Shown one piece after another: positions 1-9,111 of a stretch of 64,000 bases of DNA (positions are counted from its first letter, which is position 1; every line of letters starts with the position of its first letter). The position numbers were made by a program, and so were the translations under genes. The stretch spans positions 1,736,001 through 1,800,000 of the forward strand of contig NZ_FNSO01000004.1 of the NCBI RefSeq assembly GCF_900105945.1. Direction: 5' to 3'. This stretch comes from Amycolatopsis tolypomycina. Lineage in GTDB: Bacteria; Actinomycetota; Actinomycetes; Mycobacteriales; Pseudonocardiaceae. The notes under the pieces were generated by a model that worked only from the letters and a program-made list of their open reading frames with translations, made no database searches and had not been told where the DNA came from.

Positions 1-9
1 GAGATCACC

Positions 10-1566
10 ATGGCACGACAGCCGAGAACCCTCCGTCCCCGCGCCCTCGCGGCGAGCCTGATCGCCACCGGCGCGCTCGTCACCGGCCTCGTCGCCGGCG
101 GCGGGACGTCCCAGGCGGCCACCCAGGGGCCGTGCGACATCTACGCGGCAGGCGGCACCCCGTGCGTCGCCGCGCATTCCACGACCCGCGCCCTGTACGG
201 TGCCTACACCGGTCCGCTGTACCAGGTCCGGCGCGCGTCCGACAACACCACCCGCGACATCGCGCCCCTGGCCGCGGGTGGTGTGGCCAACGCCGCGACG
301 CAGGATACGTTCTGCGCGGGCACCACCTGCCTCATCACGGTCATCTACGACCAGTCCGGCCGGAACAACCGCCTCACCCAGGCTCCGCCGGGCGGGTTTC
401 AGGGGCCGGCCGCGGGCGGGTACGACAACCTCGCCAACGCGACCGCGGCCCCGATCACCGTCGGCGGCCACAAGGCCTACGGCGTCTACGTGGCACCCGG
501 AACCGGTTACCGCAACAACAACGCCACCGGGACCGCGACCGGCGACCAGCCGGAAGGCATGTACGCCATCCTCGACGGCACGCACTACAACGGCGGCTGC
601 TGCTTCGACTACGGCAACGCCGAGCGCAACAGCCGGGACAACGGCAACGGCACGATGGAAGCCATCTACTTCGGCAACAGCAAGACGTGGGGCTACGGCG
701 CGGGCAACGGCCCGTGGATCATGGCCGACCTCGAGAACGGCCTCTTCTCCGGCGTGAACCAGCGCTACAACGCCAACGACCCCAGCATCAGCCACCGCTT
801 CCTGACCGCCATCGTCAAGGGCGGCCCCAACCGGTGGGCCATCCGCGGCGGCAACGCCCAGTCCGGTGGCGTGTCGACCTTCTACGACGGCGTGCGCCCG
901 AACGTCGCGGGCTACAACCCGATGAAGAAGGAAGGCGCCATCATCCTGGGCATCGGCGGTGACAACAGCATCGGCGCCCGCGGCACCTTCTACGAAGGCG
1001 TGATGACGTCCGGGTACCCGTCGGACGCCACGGAGAACGCCGTGCAGGCCAACATCACCGCGGCCGGTTACGCGACGAGCTCCGCGGGCACCGGCCTGAC
1101 GCCGGGCACGTCCGTCTCGCTGCGCGCCACCACCCCCGGCTACACCGATCGCTACGTCCACCACACCGGATCCACTGTGGACAGCGTGGTCGTCGGGAGC
1201 GGGAGTTCCGCCACGGAGAAGGGCAACGCGTCCTGGACCGTCCGAACCGGACTCGGCAGCGGCTCGTGCGTGTCGTTCGAGTCGAAGAACGTCCCCGGGC
1301 AGTACCTGCGGCACCAGAACTACCGCATGTACCTGCAGGCCAACGACGGGAGCGCGCTGTTCGCCCAGGACGCGACGTTCTGCCCGGAGGCCGGCCGCAA
1401 CGGCCAGGGTGTCTCGCTCAGGTCGCTCAACTTCGCCGACCGGTACGTCCGCCACTACGACAACGTCGTCTACATCGCCGCCAACGGCGGGTCGAACACG
1501 TTCGACAACGCCAATGCCTACAGCGACGACGTGAGCTGGCTCGTCAGTTCACCGTGGGCTTCCTGA
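10..1566 (+). CDS. abfB: Secreted alpha-L-arabinofuranosidase B (GH54 + CBM42)
   Basis: 518 aa. Extracellular enzyme that removes alpha-L-arabinofuranosyl side chains from arabinan and arabinoxylan. A Sec signal peptide (residues 1-36, cut near SQAAT) is followed by a GH54 beta-sandwich (about 38-355) and a CBM42 beta-trefoil (about 367-518) with the repeated YVRHxN-type pattern. Against fungal AbfB, as I recall it, the register is shifted by 21. This puts the vicinal disulfide at C197-C198, the nucleophile at E242 (DLENG) and the acid/base at D318 (GGDNS), all present. The ATG at base 10 has little sequence before it, so the promoter lies outside the window. Family assignment is very confident. 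Most known members are fungal. Confidence 0.95.
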   Translation: MARQPRTLRPRALAASLIATGALVTGLVAGGGTSQAATQGPCDIYAAGGTPCVAAHSTTRALYGAYTGPLYQVRRASDNTTRDIAPLAAGGVANAATQDTFCAGTTCLITVIYDQSGRNNRLTQAPPGGFQGPAAGGYDNLANATAAPITVGGHKAYGVYVAPGTGYRNNNATGTATGDQPEGMYAILDGTHYNGGCCFDYGNAERNSRDNGNGTMEAIYFGNSKTWGYGAGNGPWIMADLENGLFSGVNQRYNANDPSISHRFLTAIVKGGPNRWAIRGGNAQSGGVSTFYDGVRPNVAGYNPMKKEGAIILGIGGDNSIGARGTFYEGVMTSGYPSDATENAVQANITAAGYATSSAGTGLTPGTSVSLRATTPGYTDRYVHHTGSTVDSVVVGSGSSATEKGNASWTVRTGLGSGSCVSFESKNVPGQYLRHQNYRMYLQANDGSALFAQDATFCPEAGRNGQGVSLRSLNFADRYVRHYDNVVYIAANGGSNTFDNANAYSDDVSWLVSSPWAS

Positions 1567-1574
1567 TCGGAACA

Positions 1575-1608
1575 GCTGTCACGCGCCCGGCGCCCGGCGC
1601 GTGACAGC
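1575..1608 (+). terminator. Hairpin terminator after abfB
   Basis: Perfect 13-bp inverted repeat (1575-1587 and 1596-1608) around an 8-nt loop, starting 8 bases after the arabinofuranosidase stop. It has no long U-tract, as usual in high-GC actinomycetes. It separates abfB from the esterase gene. Confidence 0.75.
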
Positions 1609-1672
1609 GCTTTCCCGGCCGCCCGGGCGGCCGTAGCCTTGGCTACCGGTCCCTCGTCGAAAGGACACCCGG

Positions 1673-2911
1673 ATGCGTTTCCGCCGAACCGCTGTGGTCC
1701 TGGCCGTTTCCGCGTCGCTGCTGAGCCCGGCGCTGGCGGAAGCCTCGCCGTCGGGCGGGGCGCCACCGGGCACGGTCACCCTGACCGAGTCGGCGCTGCA
1801 GGGCGTGCACGGCACTTCCCCCGACGTCACCGTCCGCAACGTGCTCACCGTGACGGCGACCGGGACGGCGCTGCGGGTCCGGCTGAGCAACCCCTTCGGC
1901 AGCACCGCGATGACCGTGCGGTCGGTGTGGGTCGGCAAGCAGCCGTCGACGAATTCGCCCGCCCTGGTGCCGGGGTCGAACCGGCGGGCCACCTTCGGCT
2001 TCCGGCACGCCGTGACGATCCCGCCCGGCGCGAGTGCGTGGACCGACCCGCTGCCGCTGTCGGTCCGCCGCGGCGACCACGTCGCGGTGAGCGTCTACGC
2101 GCCGGGGGCGCCGGTCAACGACCACACCTTCCCGCCGCCGGAGCAGTACACGCCGGGGTCGTTCACCTCGGCCGGGCCCGGTGACGCCGGCGCGAACGAG
2201 TCGGGGAGCGCGTTCGGGCCCTTCGCGCCCGGGGTCCTGTGGTGGGCGGACGCGATCAGCGCCGTGTCGTCCGCGCGCGGCACGATCGTCGCCCTCGGTG
2301 ACTCGATCACCGACGGCTACAACGCCTTCGGCGGCGGCCCGCGCTGGACCGACGTGCTCGCCGAACGCATCGGGCAGCTCCCGCCGTCACGGCGGCTGTC
2401 GGTGGCGAACGCCGGGATCAGCGGCAACACCGTCAGCGTCCAGCCGAACCCGTACGACCCCACCGGCCAGTGCTGCGGCCCGCCCGCGCCGCTGCGGCTC
2501 GACCGGGACGTGCTCTCGCTGCCCGGCGTGCGGTACGTCCTGCTGCTGGAGGGCACGAACGACCTGGGCGGCGGCGACAACGCGGCCCCCGCGCCGGCCA
2601 CGCAGGTCATCGACGCCATGCGCACCATCGCCAGGCGGGTGCACGCGTCGGGCCGCCGGATCGTCGGCGCGACGGTCCTGCCGATGTGCAACGCGGCCGG
2701 CGGCCCCAAGGAACAGGCGCGGCTCGCGGTGAACGAGTGGATCCGCACGTCGGGGACGTTCGACTCGGTGCTCGACTTCGACGCCGTGCTGCGCGACCCG
2801 GCCGACCCGACGGTGATCCGCGCGGACTGGCGCTCCGACTGCTACCACCCGAACGCGGCAGGCGACCGCGTCCTGGGCGATTCGATCGACCTGAAGGTGT
2901 TCGCCCGCTGA
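1673..2911 (+). CDS. Secreted SGNH/GDSL-family esterase
   Basis: 412 aa. Signal peptide at residues 1-24 (cut near LAEA). An N-terminal beta-rich region (about 30-200) precedes the SGNH hydrolase domain. Block I GDSITDG has nucleophile S211; block II is NAGISGN, block III is GTND, and block V is DCYH with D389 and H392. The oxyanion Gly and Asn are in place. Such enzymes deacetylate polysaccharides or cleave other esters. The exact substrate cannot be read from sequence, but the position beside abfB and other wall-degrading genes suggests acetylated hemicellulose or pectin. The ATG is preceded by gaaaggac. It is likely its own transcription unit, with hairpins on both sides. Confidence 0.88.
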   Translation: MRFRRTAVVLAVSASLLSPALAEASPSGGAPPGTVTLTESALQGVHGTSPDVTVRNVLTVTATGTALRVRLSNPFGSTAMTVRSVWVGKQPSTNSPALVPGSNRRATFGFRHAVTIPPGASAWTDPLPLSVRRGDHVAVSVYAPGAPVNDHTFPPPEQYTPGSFTSAGPGDAGANESGSAFGPFAPGVLWWADAISAVSSARGTIVALGDSITDGYNAFGGGPRWTDVLAERIGQLPPSRRLSVANAGISGNTVSVQPNPYDPTGQCCGPPAPLRLDRDVLSLPGVRYVLLLEGTNDLGGGDNAAPAPATQVIDAMRTIARRVHASGRRIVGATVLPMCNAAGGPKEQARLAVNEWIRTSGTFDSVLDFDAVLRDPADPTVIRADWRSDCYHPNAAGDRVLGDSIDLKVFAR

Positions 2912-2954
2912 ACGCCGGCCGTCAGGCGGTGCCGGACTGCACGGGACGCGGCTC

Positions 2955-2981
2955 GGCCGGCGGCTGCGGCTGCCGCCGGCC
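2955..2981 (+). terminator. Hairpin terminator after the SGNH esterase
   Basis: 10-bp perfect GC stem (2955-2964 and 2972-2981) with a 7-nt loop, 44 bases after the esterase stop. Confidence 0.6.
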
Positions 2982-3160
2982 ATCCGGCGCCGGGGCGGGC
3001 CGTGTGTCGCGGGCCCGCGCCCGGCGGCGGCCGATGACGGTGACGATCAGGTGGTCGATGGGTGACATCGAGGCCTCCACGAGTTCGGTGGGCTCCCCGC
3101 GTTCCGGATTTCCCGCGCCGCCGAAATCCGAAACCGGCGGGGGCCCAGGTCAGCGGGCCG
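2982..3160. other. Non-coding convergent spacer
   Basis: Rest of the 289-bp gap between the SGNH esterase and the convergent LacI gene. No credible short gene was seen. It contains a small GC-rich inverted repeat near 3115-3140 (gatttcccgcgccgccgaaatc) and ends at the large palindrome at 3161. Confidence 0.5.
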
Positions 3161-3192
3161 GGCCGTTGGTCGAACCGGTTCGACCAACGGCC
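3161..3192. terminator. 32-bp perfect palindrome, terminator of lacI with an operator-like core
   Basis: 16-base arms with no loop, centred between 3176 and 3177. It lies 8 bases past the stop of the LacI gene (minus strand). Position and symmetry suit a terminator for that gene. The central cgaaccggttcg is the same core as in the LacI-type operators at 4239-4248 and 4313-4330, so the site may also bind the repressor. Confidence 0.65.
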
Positions 3193-3200
3193 GGCCCCGG

Positions 3201-4214
3201 TCACCCCTGGCGCCGGGCGCCCGTGCTCGACCGCAGGGAGATCGGCGGCTCCAGCAACGCGTTCCGCGGCTCCGCACCCGCGTCCGCGATCTGCGCCAGC
3301 AGCAGGTCCACTGCCAGCCTCCCCAGCTCCACCGCCGGGACGTCCGCCGCCGTCAGCGGGGGGTGGAAGTCCTCCGCCAGGCGCTCGGCGATCACGCCCG
3401 TCAGCGAAAAGTCGCGCGGCACCTCCAGGCCTGCCCGGTGCAGGGCGCGCTGCACGCCCGGCAACGCCGCCTCGTTGATCGTCACCGCCGCCGTCACCGA
3501 AGGCCACTGCGTCCGGATCTGCTCGAAGCACGCCAGGCCCGCCGCCGCGTCGTCCGCGCAGCACACCGTCCGGGCCGTCAGGCCGCGGGCCTCCGTGGCG
3601 TCGAGGAAGCCGGTGGCCGACCGGAGGGCCGGGCCGTAGCCCGCCGCCACCAGCTCGGCCGAACGGTTGATCAGCACCACCTCTTCGTGGCCGAGGTCCG
3701 CCAGGTGGTGGACGCAGCGCGTGATCAACGCCCCGTAGTCGACGTCGACCCACCAGGACGCGCCCGGGTGCTCCACGTGGCCGATCGTCACGAACGGGAG
3801 GCTCGCCTGGCTCAGCCGCTCGACGCGGGGGTCCTCGAGCAGGATCTCCATCAGGATCACCCCGTCCACCCGCCGCCCGGTCACGATGCGCTCGAACGAC
3901 CGGTCGTGGTCGCCGCCGCTGGGAGACAGCAGGACGTCGAGGTCGTGGGCCGCCGCCGCGTCGACCACGCTGCCGACGAAGCCCAGCTGGACGTCCGTCA
4001 GGCGGCGGCTGGCCGGCGGGACGACCAGGCCCAGCGTGCGCGTGCGGCCCTCGGCGAGGGCTCGGGCACTGGCGTTGGGCCGGTAGCCGAGCTCGCTGAT
4101 CACGTCGTTGATGCGCTGCACGGTGGCCGCCGACACCGGGCGCTTGCCGCTCAGCGCGTACGACACCGTGCTGCGCGAAACCCCGGCGCGGCGCGCGATC
4201 TCCCCGATGTTCAT
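3201..4214 (-). CDS. LacI-family repressor of the adjacent sugar ABC/GH63 operon
   Basis: 337 aa. N-terminal LacI HTH (NIGEIARRAGVSRSTVSYAL, residues 2-21) with hinge helix around NASARALAEGRT, followed by a periplasmic-binding-type effector domain ending in the usual C-terminal LRSST. Start ATG at 4214, because the HTH begins directly after it; the reading frame stays open far upstream but that part is not protein-like. It is divergent from the ABC operon starting at 4374. Operator-like palindromes at 4239-4248 and 4313-4330 lie between the two genes. It presumably represses the importer and itself until a sugar ligand binds. The ligand is unknown, perhaps an alpha-glucoside given the GH63-like partner. 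Confidence 0.92.
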   Translation of the reverse strand: MNIGEIARRAGVSRSTVSYALSGKRPVSAATVQRINDVISELGYRPNASARALAEGRTRTLGLVVPPASRRLTDVQLGFVGSVVDAAAAHDLDVLLSPSGGDHDRSFERIVTGRRVDGVILMEILLEDPRVERLSQASLPFVTIGHVEHPGASWWVDVDYGALITRCVHHLADLGHEEVVLINRSAELVAAGYGPALRSATGFLDATEARGLTARTVCCADDAAAGLACFEQIRTQWPSVTAAVTINEAALPGVQRALHRAGLEVPRDFSLTGVIAERLAEDFHPPLTAADVPAVELGRLAVDLLLAQIADAGAEPRNALLEPPISLRSSTGARRQG

Positions 4215-4238
4215 GCCACTCCTGACCCCGGTGCTTGA

Positions 4239-4248
4239 GAACCGGTTC
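4239..4248. promoter_or_regulatory. LacI-type operator half (gaaccggttc)
   Basis: 10-bp perfect palindrome centred at 4243/4244, 25 bp upstream of the lacI start. It shares its core with the larger site at 4313-4330 and is probably the autoregulatory operator. Confidence 0.6.
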
Positions 4249-4312
4249 GATCGTAGTACACGCAGTATTGCGCAGGAGTGCCTTCGCGGTTTACGGTGAC
4301 GCCGCTCGCCCG

Positions 4313-4330
4313 CATCGAACCGGTTCGATG
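4313..4330. promoter_or_regulatory. LacI-type operator (catcgaaccggttcgatg)
   Basis: Perfect 18-bp palindrome with the central CG typical of LacI-family operators, 43 bp upstream of the ABC binding-protein start and between the divergent genes. It is the best candidate for operon repression by the adjacent LacI. Confidence 0.75.
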
Positions 4331-4373
4331 ATCTCGGGCCCGTCGTCGCCGATGCCGACCGGAAGGACCTCCC

Positions 4374-5603
4374 ATGAAGCGTCACCCCCTCGTCCGGCTG
4401 CTGGCGGTGGCCGTCGCCGCGACGACGCTGGCCGCCTGCTCCTCCGGGACGGCGCCCGGCGCGGCCGGCGGCACCTTCACCGTCTGGGACCCGTACCCGC
4501 AGTTCGACGCGAGCTCCGCGTGGGCGAAGGTCGTCGACAAGTGCGGTGCCGACGCCGGGGTCAAGATCGCGCGGCAGGCGTTCGACACGACCGACCTCAC
4601 GAACAAGGTGCTGCTCGCCGCCCAGCAGAACACCGCGCCGAACGTCCTCGTCGTCGACAACCCCGTCGTCTCCACCCTCGCCGAGGGCGGGGTGCTGAAG
4701 TCCAATGCGGACACCGGGCTCGACGCCACGCAGGTCGCGCCCAACCTGCTCGCCGCCGGCGACGTCAAGGGCCAGGCCTACGGCGTGCCGATCGGGGCGA
4801 ACACGCTCGCCCTCTACTACAACAAGGCCGTGCTGACCGCGGCCGGCGTCGACCCGGCATCGGTGAAGGACTGGGCGACTCTCGACGCGGCGCTGGCCAA
4901 GGTGCACGCCGCGGGCAAGAAGGGCATCACGTTCTCCGCCATCGGCACCGAGGAAGGCAGCTTCCAGTTCCTGCCGTGGTTCTGGGGCTCGGGCGCGAAC
5001 CTGACCGACCTGGCCTCGGCCGACGCCGTCGCCGCGCTCGCGCAGTGGAAGTCGTGGCTGGACAAGGGCTACGCCCCCAACTCGGTGATCGGCAACACGC
5101 AGACCACCAGCTGGCAGGAGTTCGCGACGGGCGAGTACGCCTTCGCCGAGAACGGCACCTGGCAGCTCCAGAAGGCGAAGACGGCCGGCTTCGACTACGG
5201 CGTGCTGGCGATCCCGGCGCGCACCGGGGGACCGGCCCCGGCGCCGACCGGTGGCGAGTTCGTCACGGTGCCCGCCCAGAGCAGCCCGGACGCCGAGAAG
5301 ACCGCGGGCCGGATCGCCTCCTGCCTGACCAGCCCGGCGAACGTGCTCGACTCCGACACCGCACTGACCTACGTCTCCGCCGTGCCGTCCGTGCAGGAGA
5401 AGCAGGTTGCCGCGCAGCCGGACCTGAAGGTGTGGGTCGACGCGGTCAAGGTCGCGAAGGGCCGCACCGGCGACAACCTCGGCACCCGGTACCCGCGGAT
5501 CTCCGAACCGCTCTGGGGCGCCGTGCAGGCCGCGCTCACCGGAGCGAAGGCGCCGGACGCCGCGCTCGCGGCCGCGCAGGCGACCGCCGCGTCGGCGAAG
5601 TAG
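4374..5603 (+). CDS. Sugar ABC transporter substrate-binding lipoprotein
   Basis: 409 aa. Signal peptide with lipobox LAAC; lipidated Cys22. The mature part has the two-lobed extracellular solute-binding family 1 (MalE-like) fold, with the FTVWDPYPQ start and the LYYNKAV segment typical of oligosaccharide binders. It is the first gene of an operon with two permeases (9-bp gap to the next) and a GH63-like glycosidase. No ATPase is encoded here, so a shared MsiK-type ATPase elsewhere in the genome is likely, as is common in actinomycetes. RBS ggaaggac precedes the ATG. Confidence 0.93.
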   Translation: MKRHPLVRLLAVAVAATTLAACSSGTAPGAAGGTFTVWDPYPQFDASSAWAKVVDKCGADAGVKIARQAFDTTDLTNKVLLAAQQNTAPNVLVVDNPVVSTLAEGGVLKSNADTGLDATQVAPNLLAAGDVKGQAYGVPIGANTLALYYNKAVLTAAGVDPASVKDWATLDAALAKVHAAGKKGITFSAIGTEEGSFQFLPWFWGSGANLTDLASADAVAALAQWKSWLDKGYAPNSVIGNTQTTSWQEFATGEYAFAENGTWQLQKAKTAGFDYGVLAIPARTGGPAPAPTGGEFVTVPAQSSPDAEKTAGRIASCLTSPANVLDSDTALTYVSAVPSVQEKQVAAQPDLKVWVDAVKVAKGRTGDNLGTRYPRISEPLWGAVQAALTGAKAPDAALAAAQATAASAK

Positions 5604-5612
5604 GCACCGCTC

Positions 5613-6560
5613 GTGCTGGACACCCGTCAGCCGGTCACCGCCCGTCCGGCCGCGCGAGCGCCCGGGCGGGCCGGGCGGCGCCGCCGTCAGCAGCTCCTCG
5701 CGTGGGCGTTCCTCGCGCCGCTCGTCGCCTACCTCCTGCTGTGCTACGGCTATCCGCTGCTCACGAACATCGACCTCAGCCTGCGCAACTACACCGTCCG
5801 CACCTTCGTGCACGGCGGGGCGCCGCTCGTCTGGTTCGACAACTACGCAGCCGTCTTCACCGATCCGACGTTCCGCACGGCGCTGCTCAACACGGTCGTC
5901 TTCACCGCCGCGTCGCTGCTCTTCCAGTACGGCATCGGCCTGGCGATGGCGGTGTTCTTCGCCCGGCACTTCCGCCTGGGCCCGACGCTGCGGGCGCTGT
6001 TCCTCGTGCCCTGGCTGCTGCCGCTGATCGTCTCGGGGTCGACGTGGGCGTGGCTGCTCAACAGCGAATCCGGCGTGGTCAACGCCGTGCTGGGCTGGTT
6101 CGGCGCCGGCCGGATCGACTGGCTGACGTCGCCGTCGTGGTCCCTGGTCTCGGTGATCGTCGCCAACATCTGGATCGGCGTGCCGTTCAACCTCGTCGTG
6201 CTGCACAGCGGCCTGCAGAACATCCCGGCCGAGGTCTACGAGGCGGCCTCGCTCGACGGCGCCGGCGCGTGGCAGCGCTTCCGCCACGTCACCTTCCCGC
6301 TGCTGCGGCCGGTTTCGGCGATCACCCTGCTGCTGGGGCTGGTCTACACGCTGAAGGTGTTCGACGTCATCTGGATCATGACCAAGGGCGGGCCCGGCGG
6401 GTCGTCGAGCACCCTGGCCACCTGGTCCTACCAGCTCGGGTTCGGCAGCCTGCTGCCGCGGTTCGGGCCCAGCGCGGCCGTCGGCAACGTGCTCATCCTG
6501 CTGGCACTGGTCGCCGGGCTGCTCTACATCCGCGCGCAGCGCAGGCAGGAGGCAGGGTGA
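5613..6560 (+). CDS. Sugar ABC transporter permease (MalF/UgpA type)
   Basis: 315 aa, GTG start. A charged N-terminal stretch is followed by six predicted TM helices, with the EAA coupling motif EVYEAASLDGAGAWQRF in the last cytoplasmic loop. It pairs with the next gene, which overlaps it by 4 bases (GTGA). Member of the CUT1 family importing di- or oligosaccharides. Confidence 0.92.
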   Translation: MLDTRQPVTARPAARAPGRAGRRRRQQLLAWAFLAPLVAYLLLCYGYPLLTNIDLSLRNYTVRTFVHGGAPLVWFDNYAAVFTDPTFRTALLNTVVFTAASLLFQYGIGLAMAVFFARHFRLGPTLRALFLVPWLLPLIVSGSTWAWLLNSESGVVNAVLGWFGAGRIDWLTSPSWSLVSVIVANIWIGVPFNLVVLHSGLQNIPAEVYEAASLDGAGAWQRFRHVTFPLLRPVSAITLLLGLVYTLKVFDVIWIMTKGGPGGSSSTLATWSYQLGFGSLLPRFGPSAAVGNVLILLALVAGLLYIRAQRRQEAG

Positions 6561-7384
6561 TCGGGCGCAGTGTGATCCGCCGCCGCTGGCGCACCGCGGT
6601 GGGGCTGGTCCTCACCGCCGTGATGCTGTTCCCCGTCTACTGGATGGTCAACGTGTCGCTGACGCCGGCCGGGCGGATGCGCAAGTCGCCGCCCGACTGG
6701 TTCCCGGCCGCGCCGACGTTCGAGGGCTACGAGCGGGTGCTGCGCGAACAGCTCCCGTACTTCGCCACCAGCATGTTCGTCGCGCTCGGCACGGTGGCCC
6801 TGACGCTGGCACTGGCCGCGCCGTCGGCGTACGCGCTGGCCAAGCTGCGCCCGCGCGGCGGCCGGGCGCTGGGGTTCGTGCTGCTGGTCGCCCAGATGAT
6901 CCCCGGCATCATCATGGCGCTGGGCTTCTACGGCATCTACGTCTCGCTCGGCATCACCAACACCGCATGGGGACTGGTCCTCGCCGACTCGACGATCGCG
7001 GTGCCGTTCGCCGTGCTCATCCTCACCTCGTTCATGGCTTCGGTGCCGGACGAACTCCTCCAGGCGGCCACGATCGACGGCGCGGGCGCGATCCGCGCGT
7101 TCTGGTCGGTGGTGCTGCCCGCCAGCCGCAACGGTGTCGTGACCGCGGGCCTGTTCTCGTTCCTGTGGGCCTGGTCGGACTTCGTCTTCGCGGCGACGCT
7201 CGACGGCGGCGGCTCGATGCGGCCGCTGACCCTGGGCATCTACCGCTACATCGGCAACAACAACCAGGAGTGGAACTCCATCATGGCGACGGCCGTGGTC
7301 GCCTCGGTGCCCGCCGCCGTGCTCCTGGTGCTGGCGCAGCGCTTCGTCGCCGCCGGCGTGACCGCGGGCGCCGTCAAGGACTGA
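6557..7384 (+). CDS. Sugar ABC transporter permease (MalG/UgpE type)
   Basis: 275 aa from a GTG that overlaps the previous stop (GTGA), so translation is coupled. Six TM helices. The EAA motif DELLQAATIDGAGAIRAF is followed by the conserved C-terminal region ending AGAVKD, as in MalG-like subunits. The same reading frame stays open long before this start, but that upstream part is antisense or off-frame to real genes. Confidence 0.92.
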   Translation: MIGRSVIRRRWRTAVGLVLTAVMLFPVYWMVNVSLTPAGRMRKSPPDWFPAAPTFEGYERVLREQLPYFATSMFVALGTVALTLALAAPSAYALAKLRPRGGRALGFVLLVAQMIPGIIMALGFYGIYVSLGITNTAWGLVLADSTIAVPFAVLILTSFMASVPDELLQAATIDGAGAIRAFWSVVLPASRNGVVTAGLFSFLWAWSDFVFAATLDGGGSMRPLTLGIYRYIGNNNQEWNSIMATAVVASVPAAVLLVLAQRFVAAGVTAGAVKD

Positions 7385-7410
7385 GCCCCCCTTCGGAAAG
7401 GACGACCTCT

Positions 7411-9111
7411 GTGCCCACGGGCGAATTCTCGCTGCGGGAAATCCCGTTCAGCCACCCGGGATCCTGGTTCGACGTCTCCCCGGTGGTGGCCGAAGCCACC
7501 TACGCCGACGACCTCCACCTGGTGTCCCACCGCCACGGCATGCACGCTGTCCTGGCCCTGGTTCCGGAAAGCGGCGGAGAGCGCGCGGCGGTGGTGTCCG
7601 GCGCCACGCCGTCGGAACTGACCTGGGGCACCGGCGCCCGGCGGATCACCGCGGCGTACGCGGCACCGGAGACGCTCAGGATCGCCGGCCAGGGTCTCGA
7701 CCTGCGGATCCGCGCGGCGGAGCCGACGCTGACCCCGTTCACCGGCACGTACTTCTTCACCGACCCGATCGACGGTTCGGCCGTCTTCACCTCCTACGAA
7801 ACCGGCTGCCGCTACCGGGTGACCGTCCTTTCCGGACACTCGCGGCACGTCGGCGCCGAAGCACTCGGTACGGCCGAGCGCGCCGTCGTCGTCGGCGGGG
7901 ACGCCTGGGAGGTGGCGATCGAGGAGCTCCCCGGAACCCGCGAGCCGTACGCGGCGGCGTCGGCCTTCGACGACGTGGTCGCCGCGGCCCGGACCGAGTT
8001 CGCCGCGTTCGCCGACGCCGTGGCGCCGTGGCGCAGCGAGCGCACGCCGGCCGCCGAGCTCGCCTGTTACGTCCTCTGGTCGGCCATCGTGGCGCCCGCC
8101 GGGTTCGTCGGCCGTCCGGCCGTGCTGATGTCGAAGCACTGGATGGACAAGGTGTGGAGCTGGGACCACTGCTTCACCGCGCTCGCGCTCGCCGGCGGAC
8201 GGCCCGAGCTGGCCTGGCACCAGTTCCAGGTCGTCTTCGACCACCAGGACGACCGCGGCGCGCTGCCCGACTCGATCACCCACGCCGAGGTGCTGCGCAA
8301 CTTCGTCAAGCCGCCCGTCCACGGCTGGGCGCTGAGCAGGCTGCGCGGCCGCCTGCCCGGCGGCCTGCCCGAACCCGGGCTCGCCTACCGGCAGCTGACG
8401 GCGTGGACGACGTACTGGCTCGAGCACCGCCGGGTGCCCGGCAGCCCGTTCGCCCACTACGAACACGGCAACGACAGCGGCTGGGACAACGCGACGCCGT
8501 TCGCGCAGCGGCGGCTCGTCCAGACTCCCGACCTGGCCGCCTTCCTGGTGCTGCAGCTGAAGGAACTCGCCGTGCTGGCCGGCGGGCAGGGCGACGCCGG
8601 CGCCGCCGCGCGGTGGGCGGCCGAAGCGGACAGCATGCAGGCGGCCCTGCTGGACGAGCTGTGGGACGGCACGAAGTTCGTCAGCCGCTCGGCCACGACC
8701 GGGGCCGTGCAGTCCGGCGCGAGCCTGCTCGAGCTGATGCCGATCGTGCTCGGCGAACACCTGCCGGCGGACGTCCGGGACAAGGTCGTCGCCGGGCTCG
8801 AGACGCACCTGACGGACATCGGGTTGGCAACCGAGCGGCCGGAGTCGGCGTTCTACGAAGCCGACGGCTACTGGCGCGGGCCGGTGTGGGCGCCGGTCAC
8901 CGTGCTGGTCGAAGACGGCCTTCGCCGGGCCGGCGCGACGGACCTCGCCGACCGCGTCAGCGCCCGGTTCCGTGCGGTGTGCGAAAAGTCCGGTTTCGCC
9001 GAGAACTTCGACGCGTTGACCGGCGACGGCCTGCGCGACCGCGCCTACACGTGGACGGCTGCCGCGTACCTCCTGCTCGCCGCGGAGGCCGAAGCGCGCT
9101 CGGAGCCGTGA
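7411..9111 (+). CDS. GH63/MGH-like (alpha/alpha)6-barrel glycosidase, cytoplasmic
   Basis: 566 aa, GTG start chosen because ggaaagga sits 8 bases before it. No signal peptide. An N-terminal beta-sandwich (about 1-180) is followed by an (alpha/alpha)6 barrel of the amylo-alpha-1,6-glucosidase / mannosylglycerate hydrolase / GH63 superfamily. Recognisable motifs are WSWDHCFTALAL, SGWDNATPF (Asp, likely general acid), YWRGPVWAP and AENFDALTG (Glu, possible base). It is fourth in the LacI-controlled ABC operon, so it probably hydrolyses the imported alpha-linked saccharide inside the cell. The exact substrate (glucoside, mannosylglycerate or other) is unresolved. Confidence 0.8.
   Translation: MPTGEFSLREIPFSHPGSWFDVSPVVAEATYADDLHLVSHRHGMHAVLALVPESGGERAAVVSGATPSELTWGTGARRITAAYAAPETLRIAGQGLDLRIRAAEPTLTPFTGTYFFTDPIDGSAVFTSYETGCRYRVTVLSGHSRHVGAEALGTAERAVVVGGDAWEVAIEELPGTREPYAAASAFDDVVAAARTEFAAFADAVAPWRSERTPAAELACYVLWSAIVAPAGFVGRPAVLMSKHWMDKVWSWDHCFTALALAGGRPELAWHQFQVVFDHQDDRGALPDSITHAEVLRNFVKPPVHGWALSRLRGRLPGGLPEPGLAYRQLTAWTTYWLEHRRVPGSPFAHYEHGNDSGWDNATPFAQRRLVQTPDLAAFLVLQLKELAVLAGGQGDAGAAARWAAEADSMQAALLDELWDGTKFVSRSATTGAVQSGASLLELMPIVLGEHLPADVRDKVVAGLETHLTDIGLATERPESAFYEADGYWRGPVWAPVTVLVEDGLRRAGATDLADRVSARFRAVCEKSGFAENFDALTGDGLRDRAYTWTAAAYLLLAAEAEARSEP

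Noticed and set aside
4215..6287. Very long minus-strand open frame continuing upstream of the lacI gene
   Set aside because: It lies opposite the clear ABC transporter genes and its translation is Arg/Gly/Val-rich without motifs; a GC-bias shadow.
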